From Neocallimastix lanati (nom. inval.) (Eukaryota > Neocallimastigomycota > Neocallimastigomycetes > Neocallimastigales > Neocallimastigaceae): a stretch of 64,000 nt of DNA. The stretch lies in NCBI GenBank assembly GCA_016946835.1, contig JACVTC010000025.1, forward strand, positions 882,501 through 946,500, written 5' to 3'. Numbering within the stretch: the stretch's first letter is position 1; every line of letters starts with the position of its first letter. A program made the position numbers and the translations under genes. Shown one piece after another: positions 1-13,700 of this stretch. The notes under the pieces were generated by a model. That model did no database searches. It was not told the DNA's origin and saw only the letters and a program-made list of their open reading frames with translations.

Positions 1-279
1 TTTTTTATTATTCTTTATTTCCTTTTTTTTTTTTTTTTTTTTTTTCTTGTTATTAATTTTTTTCTATATTATTATTATTATTATTATTTTTTTTTTAAAA
101 AAAATATTATATATATATATATATATATGTACATATTTTTTTTAACCTATTTTTAATATATCATAATAATGGAATATTATTTTAAAAATGATACATATAT
201 AATTTATATAAATAAATAAACACATTTTCATATAAAAAAAAAATTTTTTTTTTTTTTTTTATCTTTGTTTCACTAAAAG
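1..279. other. AT-rich sequence, probably intron of the receptor gene
   Basis: Poly(T), TTA repeats and TA repeats, with no convincing exon. It ends in a T-rich tract and AG at 278-279, just before the first recognisable receptor exon, so at least its right part is probably intron. The receptor's N-terminus must lie to the left of the window or in an exon I cannot recognise here. Confidence 0.5.
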
Positions 280-2903
280 CCTATAAAAATTGGATTCAAT
301 TTATTATATTCGAATGTTATTTATTTAAATAAATATAAAAAAAGAGCACCAAGGACATGGAATGAATTAATTGAAACCAGTGAATACATTATCAATAAGG
401 AAAAGGAATTAAATAATACGAAAATCATTGCCTATGAAGGCTTATATGATGGTGAATAAGAAAATTAAAATAAAATAAAATAAAATAAAAAATTTCTTTA
501 TTTATATATTTATTTATATTTATGTATTTATATATTTATATTTATATTAATATTTATATTAATATATATATTTATATATATTTATATTCATATTCATATT
601 TATATTTATATTAATGTTTATATTTATATTTATATTTATATTATAATTATATTTATATTATTATTATTTGAATATTGTTATAAAAATATACTATTTATAT
701 AAAAAAAAATAATAATAATTTGGTCATTCTATTTATGATAATATTATTATTATTTTTTTAAAATAAAATAATATATATATATATATATTAGATTCGGAAG
801 ATTGCATCTGTTCCATCAACGAAATGATTTATTCCTTCCGAGAGAGTAGCACTTCACCTTTTCCTGGTCTCACCAGTAACGAAGCCGTGATGGCACTGGA
901 GACCCTTAAATATATAAAAGATAAATTTTCTTTAGGTAAAAAAATAAAAATAAAATAAAAAAAATAAAAAAAAAAATAAACTAAAATAATATAAATTAAA
1001 TTAAATTAAATTAAAATAGTAAAATAAGTAGTATGAGTAGAATAGTAAAAAAAAAAAAAATAATAATAATAATTAAAGGAAATTCATTAAAAGTAGAATT
1101 TATACCTATTATAATTTAATTTTTTCTTAAAAGTTTGAAATTATTAACCTTTTTATCTGACATTTATATATATACGGGAATAATATATACTTTATTTTTT
1201 TTTTTTTTTTTTTTTTATTTTATTTTATATATTAAAATATATATATATATAAATATACTTATATATTATTATTATTATTATTATTATATATTATTTTTAT
1301 GCATTATGATTTATCTATTTTAGATGAAATATTTAAGTTAGGTTTTTTCAATAAATATAAATATCTAAATTGGGAAAATATATTATTTAGGAAACTTTGG
1401 TTATATGATATGAAAGAGTTATTGGGTGATTTATATATTACTTCACTTTTACCAGGGTATAAAGAGGGAGTCTCTGGTTCAACAGTGATTGGTTACAATA
1501 TTGGAATCAATGAAAATATCGATAATGAAAAAAAGGTGGCTGCCATCGAAGCATTAAAATTTATTACCTCTAAAAATTTTCAAAAAAAAGCTTTAATTAC
1601 CAATAATACATTGGCTTCAGGATTATTTAGTCTCTATGAAGATGAAGAAGTTTGTGAAAAATTGGATTGTGAGCTATTTCGATCCCTTCAGCTAATAGCA
1701 AAACCTATTCATGTCGCGGATGACTATGATAAATACGATATAAAATACAGAGAATATATTCAAAAATTCTTATTTGGCGATCAATCCGCAAAGGAGGTTC
1801 TAAAAAGTATTGAGGATATCACTAAGATTTATTTTCTTTCTCTGAGGACGGATGACTCCAAGTTTGGTTTGTTTTGGTTTATCTTTATCACTGTCACCAT
1901 CATCTTGATCGCCTTCTCCTTAATCTGTATTGTTATTGAAAAATTTACTTTCTACTTCAAATTTTTACCTCTTGATTTTTGGATCATCATAATATTGGGA
2001 ATACTGCTTATTCTATCCTCTTCTTACGTTACCTTTGGACCTCTCTCCCCCTTTAAATGTAATCTCTATATATTACTGATATCCGTGGGATTAACCATGA
2101 TCTACGTCACCATCCTCTATAAATTAATCATCAATTTACCGGAGGAGAATAGAATCATAAGAAAAATCACAAAACGTCGCTATCTTTTTCTATTCTTCTT
2201 CTTATCCATTAAATTCATCGAGATCATCGCTTATTCGTATTATCCTTATAACATTGAAACCCTCATCATTCCTAATGGTCAAAATTTTCAAATTTGTAGT
2301 ATGAAAAGCTTTGTTGGTCAATTTTTAATCATTTCAGATTTATTCCTTACACTAGTTATCATTTTAATTATATCCATACTGATTTTTGCGGAATGGAATT
2401 TACGATCTACATTGTATGACATTCGACTTATTGTCATCTCACTCTATATTGATATGATACCTATCTTTTTGCTCGTTCTTGTCGCCATCCTCAGAATTAA
2501 TGATTACTTATTACTGTATGTTGCCATGAATGTTTTAATGTATGTTGCGGCTATCTTTAAATACTTATGTCTCTACGGAAGTAAAATCATATTATATATC
2601 TTAAATAAAAATAGTAATGGTACTACCTTTTTCAATAGAGTGGCCCTAAACTACATTGAAAACTTCAGTGTCACATCAACTCAAATCACTCAAGATAATA
2701 CCTTCTCTTCCAATAATAATGAATATAATAGAGAATCTAAAAGTTACAATAATCCTATTCCTTCCAAAAAATTTATGAATGAAAATAATAAAAAATCCTT
2801 TATCTCAAAAATTATTTATTATCATTATATCAGTAATCCGTCTAGTGATAATGATACTACTACACATTCTTTAACTCAAAAAAAAGCAAATAATTTTATT
2901 TAA
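280..2903 (+). CDS. PBP-like ectodomain / class C-type 7TM receptor (5' partial)
   Basis: Exons 280-451, 792-935 and 1324-2903 join in frame (phases 1 and 1) to give 631 aa; the start lies upstream. The first ~240 aa resemble the C-terminal lobe of an extracellular solute-binding protein (type II periplasmic-binding fold), with typical stretches such as RAPRTWNELIE and SNEAVMALETLKYIK. Seven hydrophobic segments follow, starting FGLFWFIFITVTIILIAF, then WIIIILGILLILSS, a third opening CNLYILLISVG, and four more ending near YVAMNVLMYVAAIFKYL. A polar Asn/Ser-rich cytoplasmic tail closes the protein. This order matches class C (GABA-B/sweet-taste type) receptors. The expected role is sensing a small extracellular ligand, perhaps sugar or amino acid, at the plasma membrane; the ligand is not predictable from sequence. 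The open frame reaches back to the ATG at 1299, but 1299-1323 is intron. Family assignment is strong, exon borders fairly so. Confidence 0.82.
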
Positions 2904-3599
2904 TTTCCTTTTAATTATTTTTTTTTTTTTTTTTTTTTAGTATTTTTAATAATAACATAATACCATATTAATAATTGACATAATAATATTATTATATAAA
3001 CATAATCATAATAACGAATGTCATAACAGCAACATAATAACAACAACATTAATAACAATAACATAATATAAGCAATCTTAATAACATAATAACAATAAAA
3101 AATATATAACTATAATTAATTTTATAAAATCAATAATAATCATAATAAAAAATTTTTTATTATTTTTTTTTAAAAAAAAAAAAAAAAAAACTAGGAAATA
3201 AAAATATAAAAATTAATAATGAGACATCTAATCTATTAAAAAAAAAAAAAAAATTTAATAAATCTTAACTTTTATTTTTTATTATTATTATTAATGAATT
3301 CATTTATAATAATAATAACATTAGCAATAATAAATAAAATAATAAAAATGATAATATATATTCATTATTAGTTTTATTATAAGTGAAGTATGAAATAAAT
3401 GTTTTTATTTAGTATACTTAATCTTTTAAAAAAACAACAATAAATATAATTACAAAAATTTTAATGATTAAAATATTAATAAAGCAATAATTTATTTATA
3501 TTAATAATAAAATAATTTATTATTATTTTGTATTAATAATAAAAATTTTAGTATAGAATCTAAATCATAAATGATTCTATTTTTCTATAATTTGTTATT

Positions 3600-3835
3600 T
3601 AATTATTTATTATTTTTATTTATTTATTTATTTATTATTCAATTATTTATTGTTAATTTATTTATTTATTTATTATTCAATTATTTATTGTTAATTTATT
3701 TATTTATTTATTATTCAATTATTTATTGTTAATTTATTTATTTATTTATTATTCAATTATTTATTGTTAATTTATTTATTTATTTATTATTCAATTATTT
3801 ATTGTTAATTTATTTATTTATTTATTTATTACTTA
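3600..3835. repeat. ~38-bp tandem repeat, about 5 copies
   Basis: A TTTATT-rich stretch containing TTATTCAATTATTTATTGTT recurs near 3636, 3674, 3713, 3752 and 3790, almost unchanged between copies. It is a minisatellite built from a TTTA microsatellite with one interrupted block. Confidence 0.8.
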
Positions 3836-5215
3836 TTATTTACTATTGATTATTTATTATTAAATTTAAATTTTTTATTATAAAAAAAACTTTTTTTAAA
3901 CTCAATTCTATTAACATATTAATTAACATTATAAGTTTTAATTAATATTTGGTAAAGAAAGAAAAAAAAAAATAATATTAATACAATTAATTATATAATA
4001 ATAATAATTATAATAATAATTAATATTAATAATTATAATAATATAATAATTTTATTTTTTTTTTAATTATTATTTTTTTATTATTATATTATATATGAAT
4101 TATTTATTCATATTTTATTTTATTATAAAGTTCTCTTTTTTTATGTTTTCATGCTTTTCTTTAATTCTTCATTTTTTTTCTCTTTTTTTTTTTAATATTG
4201 AAGATAAATCATGTGCAAACATATATCAATGAAGATTTGTTATATTTTTAATTACATTTTTACTTTTATTGGCTGATTTTATTAAATATAATTGAAATGG
4301 ATTGTTTTTTTTTATTTTTAGTATTTAATTAAAATTTTAAATTATTGGTTAAATATTTAATTATCGAATTTCATTTTTATTTTAATAACAAAAATTTAAA
4401 AAAAAAAAAAATTGAATTATATGTATTAAATACTATATATTATTTTATATTGATTATATATGATATAATTAATAAAATTGGATGGCAATTATTAAATTTC
4501 TATAATAGAAAAGAAGAAAGAAAAAAAAAAAAAAAGGCAGAAAATTATTCAACCATAAAAAAAAAAAAAGAGAATATATTAATAATATACAATGGTGAAT
4601 ATATAAAAGGTAAACTTCAATATATTAGTAATATTATTGGTATTATATAGGTTAATTTAAATTTTTATTAATAAAAATTCTGTTTTTTTTTTTTTTTTTT
4701 TTTAAAGTCATCAATAAATTATAATGTAAATAATTGCAAATTCTATCTATAAATTATTGTAAAATTATAAATTATTGTAAAACATAATTGCTTATTAATT
4801 AATTCTTATTTTCTATCAATAAAAAAAACAAAAAATAAAAAAGTTTGTTATCTTTGATATAAATAAATTTAACAGTTATTAATTATTAATTATTAATTAT
4901 TAAATGGATTAATTATTAATCTTTTTTTTTTTATTTTATTTTATTTTATTATTATGAAGTTTAATTTATTTTTTTCTTTTTTATTGTTATTATTGTTAAT
5001 TAAAAAATAAATACTTAAGATTTAATAGTTATTAGTAATAAATTATTTTTTTATTATCAATTTCTTTTTTATTTGATCTAATGATTTTAATCTAAAAATT
5101 TTTATTTATTTATTATTTCTTTATTTTAAATTTTTTACTGTAATATTTAATATTTAATATTTAATAATTTAATATTTAATAATTTAATAGTACAACAACC
5201 ACAACCACAACAACC

Positions 5216-5520
5216 ACAATAATAATAAATAATAAATAATAAATAATAAATAATTGAATAATTGAATAATAAATAATTAAATAATAAATAATAATAATAA
5301 ATAATAAATAATAAATAATAAATAATAAATAATAAATAATAAATAATAAATAATAAATAATAAATAATAAATAATAAATAATAAATAATAAATAATAAAT
5401 AATAAATAATAAATAATAAATAATAAATAATAAATAATAATAAATAATAAATAATAAATAATAATAAATAATAAATAATAAATAATAATAAATAATAAAT
5501 AATAAATAATAAATAATAAT
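5216..5520. repeat. AATAAT/AATAAATA microsatellite block
   Basis: About 300 bp of nearly pure TAATAAA units, preceded by a short CAACCACAA-rich patch at 5190-5220. It is simple-sequence DNA without coding potential. Confidence 0.85.
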
Positions 5521-6471
5521 TTTTTTTCTTATTTTGTATTTTGTATCAATTACTTTATATTCATGATAAGATAAAAAAAAAATTTTTTTTTAATTATTGA
5601 ATATATATATATATATATATATTTATATAAAAACCAATAAATTAAATAAAATTTAAAATATTTTCAATTTTTTTTTTTTTTTTTTTTTTTTTAAATATTT
5701 TAATTTTATTTACATTAAAATAATAAAGTATAAAAAAAATGTTTATTTTATTCAAAAGTTACTGAAGTAATAAAAAGATTTTAAATAAATAAATAAATAA
5801 ATAAAATAATTAAATTTAATAATATAAAACATAAAATATATGTATATATGCATATATACATTTTAAAAAAAAATATTATATAATGTAAGTAAATTTTACA
5901 ATAAATTTCTAAAATATTACATTCTCCTTATAAATGCATATTTTTTATTATTATTTTTTTTTTATTTTTTCTGTTTTTTTTTCTTTTTTTGAAAAGCTAT
6001 TATTTCGTATTTAAATCATATAAAACGAAAATAATAAATTCATAACAAATAGTTAAAATAAAAGAAAAAAACTTTTTATTCAAAATTAGAAAATATATAT
6101 TATTATTATTATTTTTATTATTATTATTATTATTAAAAGTAAATTTTAATATTGAATAAATAAAATATTTATTTTTAAATATACGACCATAATGATAAAT
6201 TTTCAATTTTAAAGTAATTGATGTAAAATCCTTAAAGTTATATGTTTAAATAAAAAAAGAAATAATAATAAATAATACACTTACATATATATATTTATTA
6301 AAATTGTTTCTATAGAACTATGTAAAAATAGGTTTATATTAAATTTAAAATCATAGTAGCCACAATTTTAAAGTTAAACTTTAAATAAAAATAATAACAA
6401 TATTAATAATCTTACAATTATATAAAAGGAAGGAAAAAAGTATATGTAAAAAAAAAAAACTCTTTAAATTA

Positions 6472-6502
<31 letters not shown>

Positions 6503-6869
6503 TAAAAGAAAAAATAAATAAAAATAAATAAAATAATGTTTTAAACATTAATTTTTTATTGTTGTATATATAATAATATTATTATTAATATTATTAATTT
6601 AATTAATATAAAAAATATAATATAGTAATAATGATAGTATAACAAACTTAAAAAAGTCATAATATTTTAGAATAAATACTCAAACTTTCTAACTTTTTAA
6701 TATATTTATATAATATTTATATAATAATGTATAATGTATAACCCCTTTTTAATTTATATTATTATCTTATCTTGTATATCCAAATTTCATTATATATATT
6801 TGGACGTAACACAATATTTTATATAAAAATATTTTATTTCTTAAAGTTTTTTTTTTTTATTTTATAATA

Positions 6870-6900
<31 letters not shown>

Positions 6901-7013
6901 TTATAAAATGAATTTTAATAAATTATTATTTGTTTAAATATTAAAACTCCTTATATCACTAATTTAATAAATAATTTCAATAATAATTTGAAATTTAAAA
7001 AGAATTATTATTC

Positions 7014-7057
<44 letters not shown>

Positions 7058-7298
7058 TAAAAATAAATAATATAATAAAAACGTTTAATAACACAATAAT
7101 TATCAATATGTTAAAATTAATATACATAACTATCAAAAATATCAATATTAATAATTATATAATATAAAAAAAAAAAAAAAAAATCTCGAATTCCAAAAAA
7201 ATAAATATCATTTATTTTTTACTCTTTAAAAAATTCGTAATTCAGAAAATAATTTAATATATAATATTTAATATATTAATATATTTATACTTTTTTTT

Positions 7299-7339
<41 letters not shown>

Positions 7340-7449
7340 AAAAAGCATTATTATTAATTTAATATAAACTAATAAATAAATTAAAAAAATAAAATAAAAT
7401 AAAATAAAATAAATATTTTTTTACGTAATACTTAAAATAATACATCAAA

Positions 7450-9165
7450 ATGTCTTCAGTGAAAGTAGCGGTTCGTGTAAGGCCATTTAATAAAAGAGAA
7501 TTAAAAAATAATAATAAATGTATTGTTTCTATAAAAGACAATACGATATCAATAGAAAAACAAATAACAAATAATCAACTACATTCAAAATTTAATGAAG
7601 ATGTAGTGGTGAAAACTTTTTGTTTTGATAATTGCTTTTGGTCTTTCGATAAAATAAGTAGTATTTATGCTTCACAGCAAACGTAATTTTTTTTTTTTTT
7701 TTAATTAATTAATTATAAATTAATTAATTATTCAATTATTTAATTTAATTTATTTTATTTTATTTTATTATATATATATATATATATATTTTATTCTATA
7801 TATTAATATTTAATAACGTATTAACTTTTTTTTTTTTTTTTTCTATTATTAATAAATTATTCATTTATTTTTTCTTTTTTTCTTTTTTTTTTCTTCATAA
7901 TAATAGAATATATGAACAAATTGGTAAAGAATTATTGGACCATGCATTTATTGGATATAATACCTGTATTTTTGCATGTAAGTATTTGAATATTTATGAA
8001 AGTTACTAAATATTTTATTATTTATTATTAATTTTTTTTTAATTTAACTTTTTTTATTAATTACATCAATCACTTTAAATATATCAACAAAAATAAAATT
8101 ATAAAAATAATAATTTATTTTAATAATAATAGATGGTCAAACTGGTGCAGGTAAAAGGTAAAAATTAATAATAAAAAATTAATGTTATTATACATATAAC
8201 TCAAATGATATTTAAATTATTAATTTTTATGTTTATATTGATTATTTATGAATTTATATATAATTTTTATTTATCAATATTATTATTTATGATTTGTATA
8301 TATATATTTATTTAACAAAAAATTTCATTTAAAAAATAGTTATACTATGATGGGATATAATGAAGATAAAGGTATAATACCATTAGCTTGTGAAGATATG
8401 TTTAAAAGAATTAAACAGAATAAAGATGAAAATTTAATATACCTTGTTGAAGTCAGTTATATAGAGGTAATAATATTTAATAATATTTATTAATATAAAT
8501 TTTAGTTTATTAAGATAATTTAATAATAATTAATAATATTTATAATATTAATTATTAAATAAATATAATAATAGATATATTGTGAACGAGTGAGAGATTT
8601 ATTAAATCCATCAAATAAAGATAATCTTAGAGTGAGAGAACATCCTATACTGGTATATATATATATATATATAAATACTCTTTATATAAATATTTATATT
8701 TCATTTTGATTTGTATATATATATATATATATATATATTTATTTACTTATTTAATTTTTTATTAATTAATTAATAATTATTATTCAAAAAATAATTTTTT
8801 CAAAATTTTTAAAAAATAAAAATAATTTTAGGGTCCTTATGTTGAAGATCTTTCAAAATTACTAGTAACTTCTAATGAAGAAATAATAAATGTAATGGAT
8901 GAAGGAAATAAGGTAAGATTAATTTATTATATTAGATAATATATATATATACATACATATATGTAACTATAAAATTTTATATTTTATATTTTATATTTTT
9001 TATTTTTTAATTTTATTTTTTATTTTTAAATTTTATTATATATGTATATATTTATCAAATATGAAAAATGCTATAAAATATGAAATTAATTAAAAATATA
9101 TTAAAATTAAAATAATTAATTATTTATAAATATATATATTGAATAAAAAAATAAAAAATAAAAAA

Positions 9166-9202
<37 letters not shown>

Positions 9203-10736
9203 TTATAAATAAATAAATAAATAATAAATAAATAATAAATAAATAAATAATAAATATATATATATATATATAGTCAAGAACTGTTGCATCCACGAAAATG
9301 AATGAAGTTTCAAGTAGATCTCATGCTGTATTTACTATTAAATTAACACAAAAATATATAGATAAAGAAACAAATATAACAACACAAAAAGAATCGAGAA
9401 TTTCATTTGTTGATTTAGCTGGTAGTGAACGTATTAATAGTACAAAAAATACTGGTGTTCGTTTAAAAGAAGGTGTCAATATAAATAAATCATTAACGAC
9501 TTTAGGAAAAGTAATATCTGCATTAGCTGAACAGTCGGCTAGGAATGAATCAAATTCCAGACCAATGTCACCAGTATCAGGGTCTTTATCTCCATTTTCA
9601 AGACCAATGTCACCTGGCATAAGATCCTTATCTCCATACTCTAGACCTGTCTCGCCGGTATCTTCTTCTTCTTCAATAAAAAGTCCAAAATTAAAGGTGA
9701 AACGTAGCACTCCTGAATTTCATATACCCTATAGAGATTCTGTATTAACATGGTTATTGAAAGATTCACTTGGAGGAAACAGTAAAACCGTAATAATTGC
9801 TGCAATTTCACCTGCCGATATAAACTATGATGAATCTTTATCCACATTAAGATTTGTGGAAAGAGCAAAGCATATTGTTAATACGGCAGTCATTAATGAA
9901 TCTAATAATGTGAAACTTGTAGATGAATTGAAGAAGGAAGTTGAAAGTCTCAAGAAAGAATTGGAATCTTTGAAACAAGTTGAAACCCAAAGTCAAGATA
10001 CCAATTCTAAAAATGTTATAGAGTTACAAGATAAATTAAGTGCTTATGAAAAATTAGTAAATGAATTAAATATGTCATGGGAAGAAAGATTAAAAAAAAC
10101 GGAAAATATTCATAAACAGAGAGAAAGTAAATTAGAAGAATTAGGTATTACTTTGGATAAAAAGAATAATATTTTAGGATTACGTTCACCACAAAAGGTA
10201 CCTCATCTTGTTAATCTTAATGAAGATCCTTTAATGTCGGAATGTCTCTTATATCAAATTAGACCTGGTATTACTCGTGTTGGAAAATATCAATCAAATA
10301 CTACTGCAGAAATTATATTGACCGGTTCAAATGTTAAGGAAAATCATTGCTATTTTGAAAATAAAAATGGTACTGTTACCCTTTATCCAAACATTGAAAA
10401 TAATGCTATCACTTTAGTTAATGGACGTAAAATCTATAAACCAAAGGTAAATATATATATATATATATATATAGATTTATAAATTTAATATTTGATATTT
10501 ATTATAATTATATTATTATAATTATTATTAATATAATTATTATTATTATTATGATTATTAATATAATTATTATTTTATATAATTCAATTAAATAATTTTA
10601 TATTAATATATATAATTATAATTAATGACATAAATATATTAATTTATAAAACATTTATATAATTACCAAATTTTAAATAAAATCCTATTCTAACCTTGTA
10701 TATAAATAAAATCATAATAAAATATTACTCCTATAA

Positions 10737-10779
<43 letters not shown>

Positions 10780-13700
10780 TATTAAAATCAGGATATAGAG
10801 TCATTATTGGAGAATATCATGCTTTTAGATTTATAAATCCAGAAGAAGCAAGAAAAGAACGTAAAAAACTTGAAAAATATAGCTCCAATATGAATTTGAG
10901 TATAACCGCAAATGATGCAGAGGATTCTGATTTTTCTACATTATCCTCTTGTGATAAAGATTGGTATTATGCTCAAAGAGAAAAATTGAATAGAGAGGGC
11001 ATTTATTCCATTGCATTAAGTAGTGCTGATAGTATAGCAGAAGTTCAAACTAATGATGAAACTAATAGTACTACCAGTAGTAATATATCCTATAAATCTA
11101 AATATGATAAACGTAATTCACATTACAATAATATGTTAAATAATATTATTACTAATTATAATTATAATTATAATTACATGAATACTAAAGATGCTGGTTC
11201 TACTTCAGCAGCATTATCTTCAAGTCTTAAATCTAAAAGATCTATTAGTTCATTAAATAGATTTTCGGATAATATTTCAAATAAAAGTTATGATCATATT
11301 GTGGTGCCCAATATTGTCATTCAAGAGAAAAATTTTAATAAAAGACGTAGTGATGATTTTATTCGTATTACTAATTCGTCCTTTAACCTATTTAATGAAA
11401 CTCGTAATCGTAGATCCCATTCATTAAGTTATGTGAATGGTCGTCAAAAACCACTTAATAGCTTCCTTAAGCCGGAATATCAAAAGAATAATATAAGTAT
11501 ATCTACTTTAGAGTTAAGAGACTATAAAATTAATCCACAATTCTTTAACGGAGGTGAAATGACCCCTACTAATAAAAAGAGTTTATTATTTAAAAGTAAT
11601 AAAATAGATGATAGTAGAAGTGATCACACCTTAATTAACGGGTTTAATTTTAATATGGAGTATAGTGAAGCTGTATCAAGACAATATGATCCTCAAGAAC
11701 TCTCTGGAAAATATTTTGAATTTTGGAAAACTAGAAAATTTGTCATGATTTCTGAAGCTATTTCATCTAATCAAAAAAATATAAAAAATGCTAACATTAT
11801 GAGTAAGGAATTAGATAAGGAGGTCATTTATCAATTTGAAGTCATTAATGATATTTATCCATTACCAAAATCATTTTGGGAAATGTCCTTTGAACATGAT
11901 ATTACTATTAATGAAATTAAAGTCTGTCAGGAATATGAAGATCTTGTGAAAATAAATCAAGATAATGAAAAATATATTCATTGCTTTTCAAGAGATTCTG
12001 AACACTACGCTAAGGAATATCCTTACCGTCTAATTATTAAAGTCATTGATGGTAAAAATAATAAAATTTATTTTTGGTCACTCAATGAATTCTTAAATCG
12101 ATTAAATCAAATGAAATATGTCTATGAATCCAAAATATTAAATAATAAAATTATGTATGATCCCTATGATAATATGGTGGATCCCTTCAGAGAAAATTCA
12201 AAATCAACATTTATGCTCATTGGCTATGCAAAATGTATCCTTTCTAGTCTCTTATATTCTAAATATAATATTAATTATACCTTCAGATTACCTATCATGG
12301 AATGGCAAACTGGTGAACGTAAGGGTTATTTAACTGTTAAATTTTTATCTATTTATGATTCCGAAGAAAATGAATTTATTATCACTGAAAATGAAAATGA
12401 AATAGAAAGCTCTAATTCCTATTTAGATAAAAGTTCATATAATTCTTCTAATAACTTAAATGATAACGAAAATCCCATTAATAATAACAACGAAAATAAT
12501 AATATAAATAATACTAATAATAATAGTGATAAGTCTTTGTCAGACAATAATAAAAAGGAAAGGAATGAAGATTCTTTAAATAATAGAATTCAGAAAGATG
12601 ATTTAAAATTAAAAAGAAAAATAAAGGTTGGAACGGAATTGTACTTTGATATAGTAATAGTAAAAATTGAAGGAATATCAGAAGATGAATACACTCAAGT
12701 CCATTGCCAATTTGATACCAATGATTTTAATAAAAAACTTTACATTAAACAAAAGAAAGTATTGAATAATAAAAATGAAAGTAAAGAAAAGAATTCACCA
12801 AAGGAGGAAGAAACCATTTCACAAGATGATAATGAATCCGTATTTTCTACTAATATTAAAACTGGATTTAAAAATGATGATATCCTCTTTAATTATTCTC
12901 AAACCATTCATTTACATGTTACTAAAAATATATTACATAACTTGAAACATGGTTATTTACATTTTGAAATATTTGGTAGTAAACCTGACGGTACAGTTTC
13001 TTCATTAATTCATGATCTCTATACAAAAGAAAATACTAAATGTGATAGTAATAGTAATAGTAATAGTAATGAATTAGAAGTCAATAAAGAAAATATTATA
13101 ATTAACCCATCATCCTCAAATGAAAATAAAAATGAAAATGATGATGATAATCAAGATAATAAAAATGGCAATAATAATGATAATAATATTAATAATAGTA
13201 AAGCTGAAAATAACAAGGATGAGGATAATTATGATGAAGTGAAAGAATTAAATGAAAATGAAATTTATACAATTCCTGAGAATGAAGTAGTTGAGGATTC
13301 TCAATTAATATCTGATCATGATCTTTCCTCTTTCACTGATCTTACTGAATCGCAGTCGCAATCCCTATCATTATCACTCTCTCTATCACAATCACAATCA
13401 CAATCGCAATCTCAATCACAATCTCAATCACAATCTCAATCACAATCAAAATCACAATCTCAATCACAATCTCAATCACAATCAAAATCACAATCTCAAT
13501 CACAATCTCAATCACAATCAAAATCACAATCAAAATCTCAATCTAAATTACGTTCTCGTTCAAATTCACAACCAATACAACCTAAAAAAGATAATAATGG
13601 TGGAGGTACATTAAAAAGATTAAGAAGTAGAATTTCATCATTTTCACTTAGTATTGGTAATAGATCTAAACCAACTCTAAAGGAATCCTATATTAATGAA

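Larger units (their letters stand above)
2904..7449. other. AT-rich intergenic desert with microsatellites
   Basis: About 4.5 kb with no supportable gene. It holds homopolymer runs, a ~38-bp tandem repeat (3600-3835) and an AATAAT/AATAAATA block (about 5216-5520). Short open frames at 4345-4650 and 6000-6206 translate to Lys/Ile/Asn/Tyr-rich low complexity and look random. The kinesin promoter and 5' UTR should lie in the last few hundred bases, which contain long A-runs at about 7020-7050 and 7301-7335. Confidence 0.7.

Noticed and set aside
1135-1323. Open frame of 62 aa and the ATG at 1299 as a start
   Set aside because: Both lie in an intron; the receptor frame resumes at 1324 after TTTTAG and joins upstream exons in phase.
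4345-4650. 101-aa plus-strand open frame
   Set aside because: Only Ile/Lys/Asn/Tyr low complexity in an AT desert; no conserved pattern and no compositional change at its ends.
9321-9868. Minus-strand frames opposite the kinesin motor
   Set aside because: Antisense shadows of strongly conserved motor sequence.
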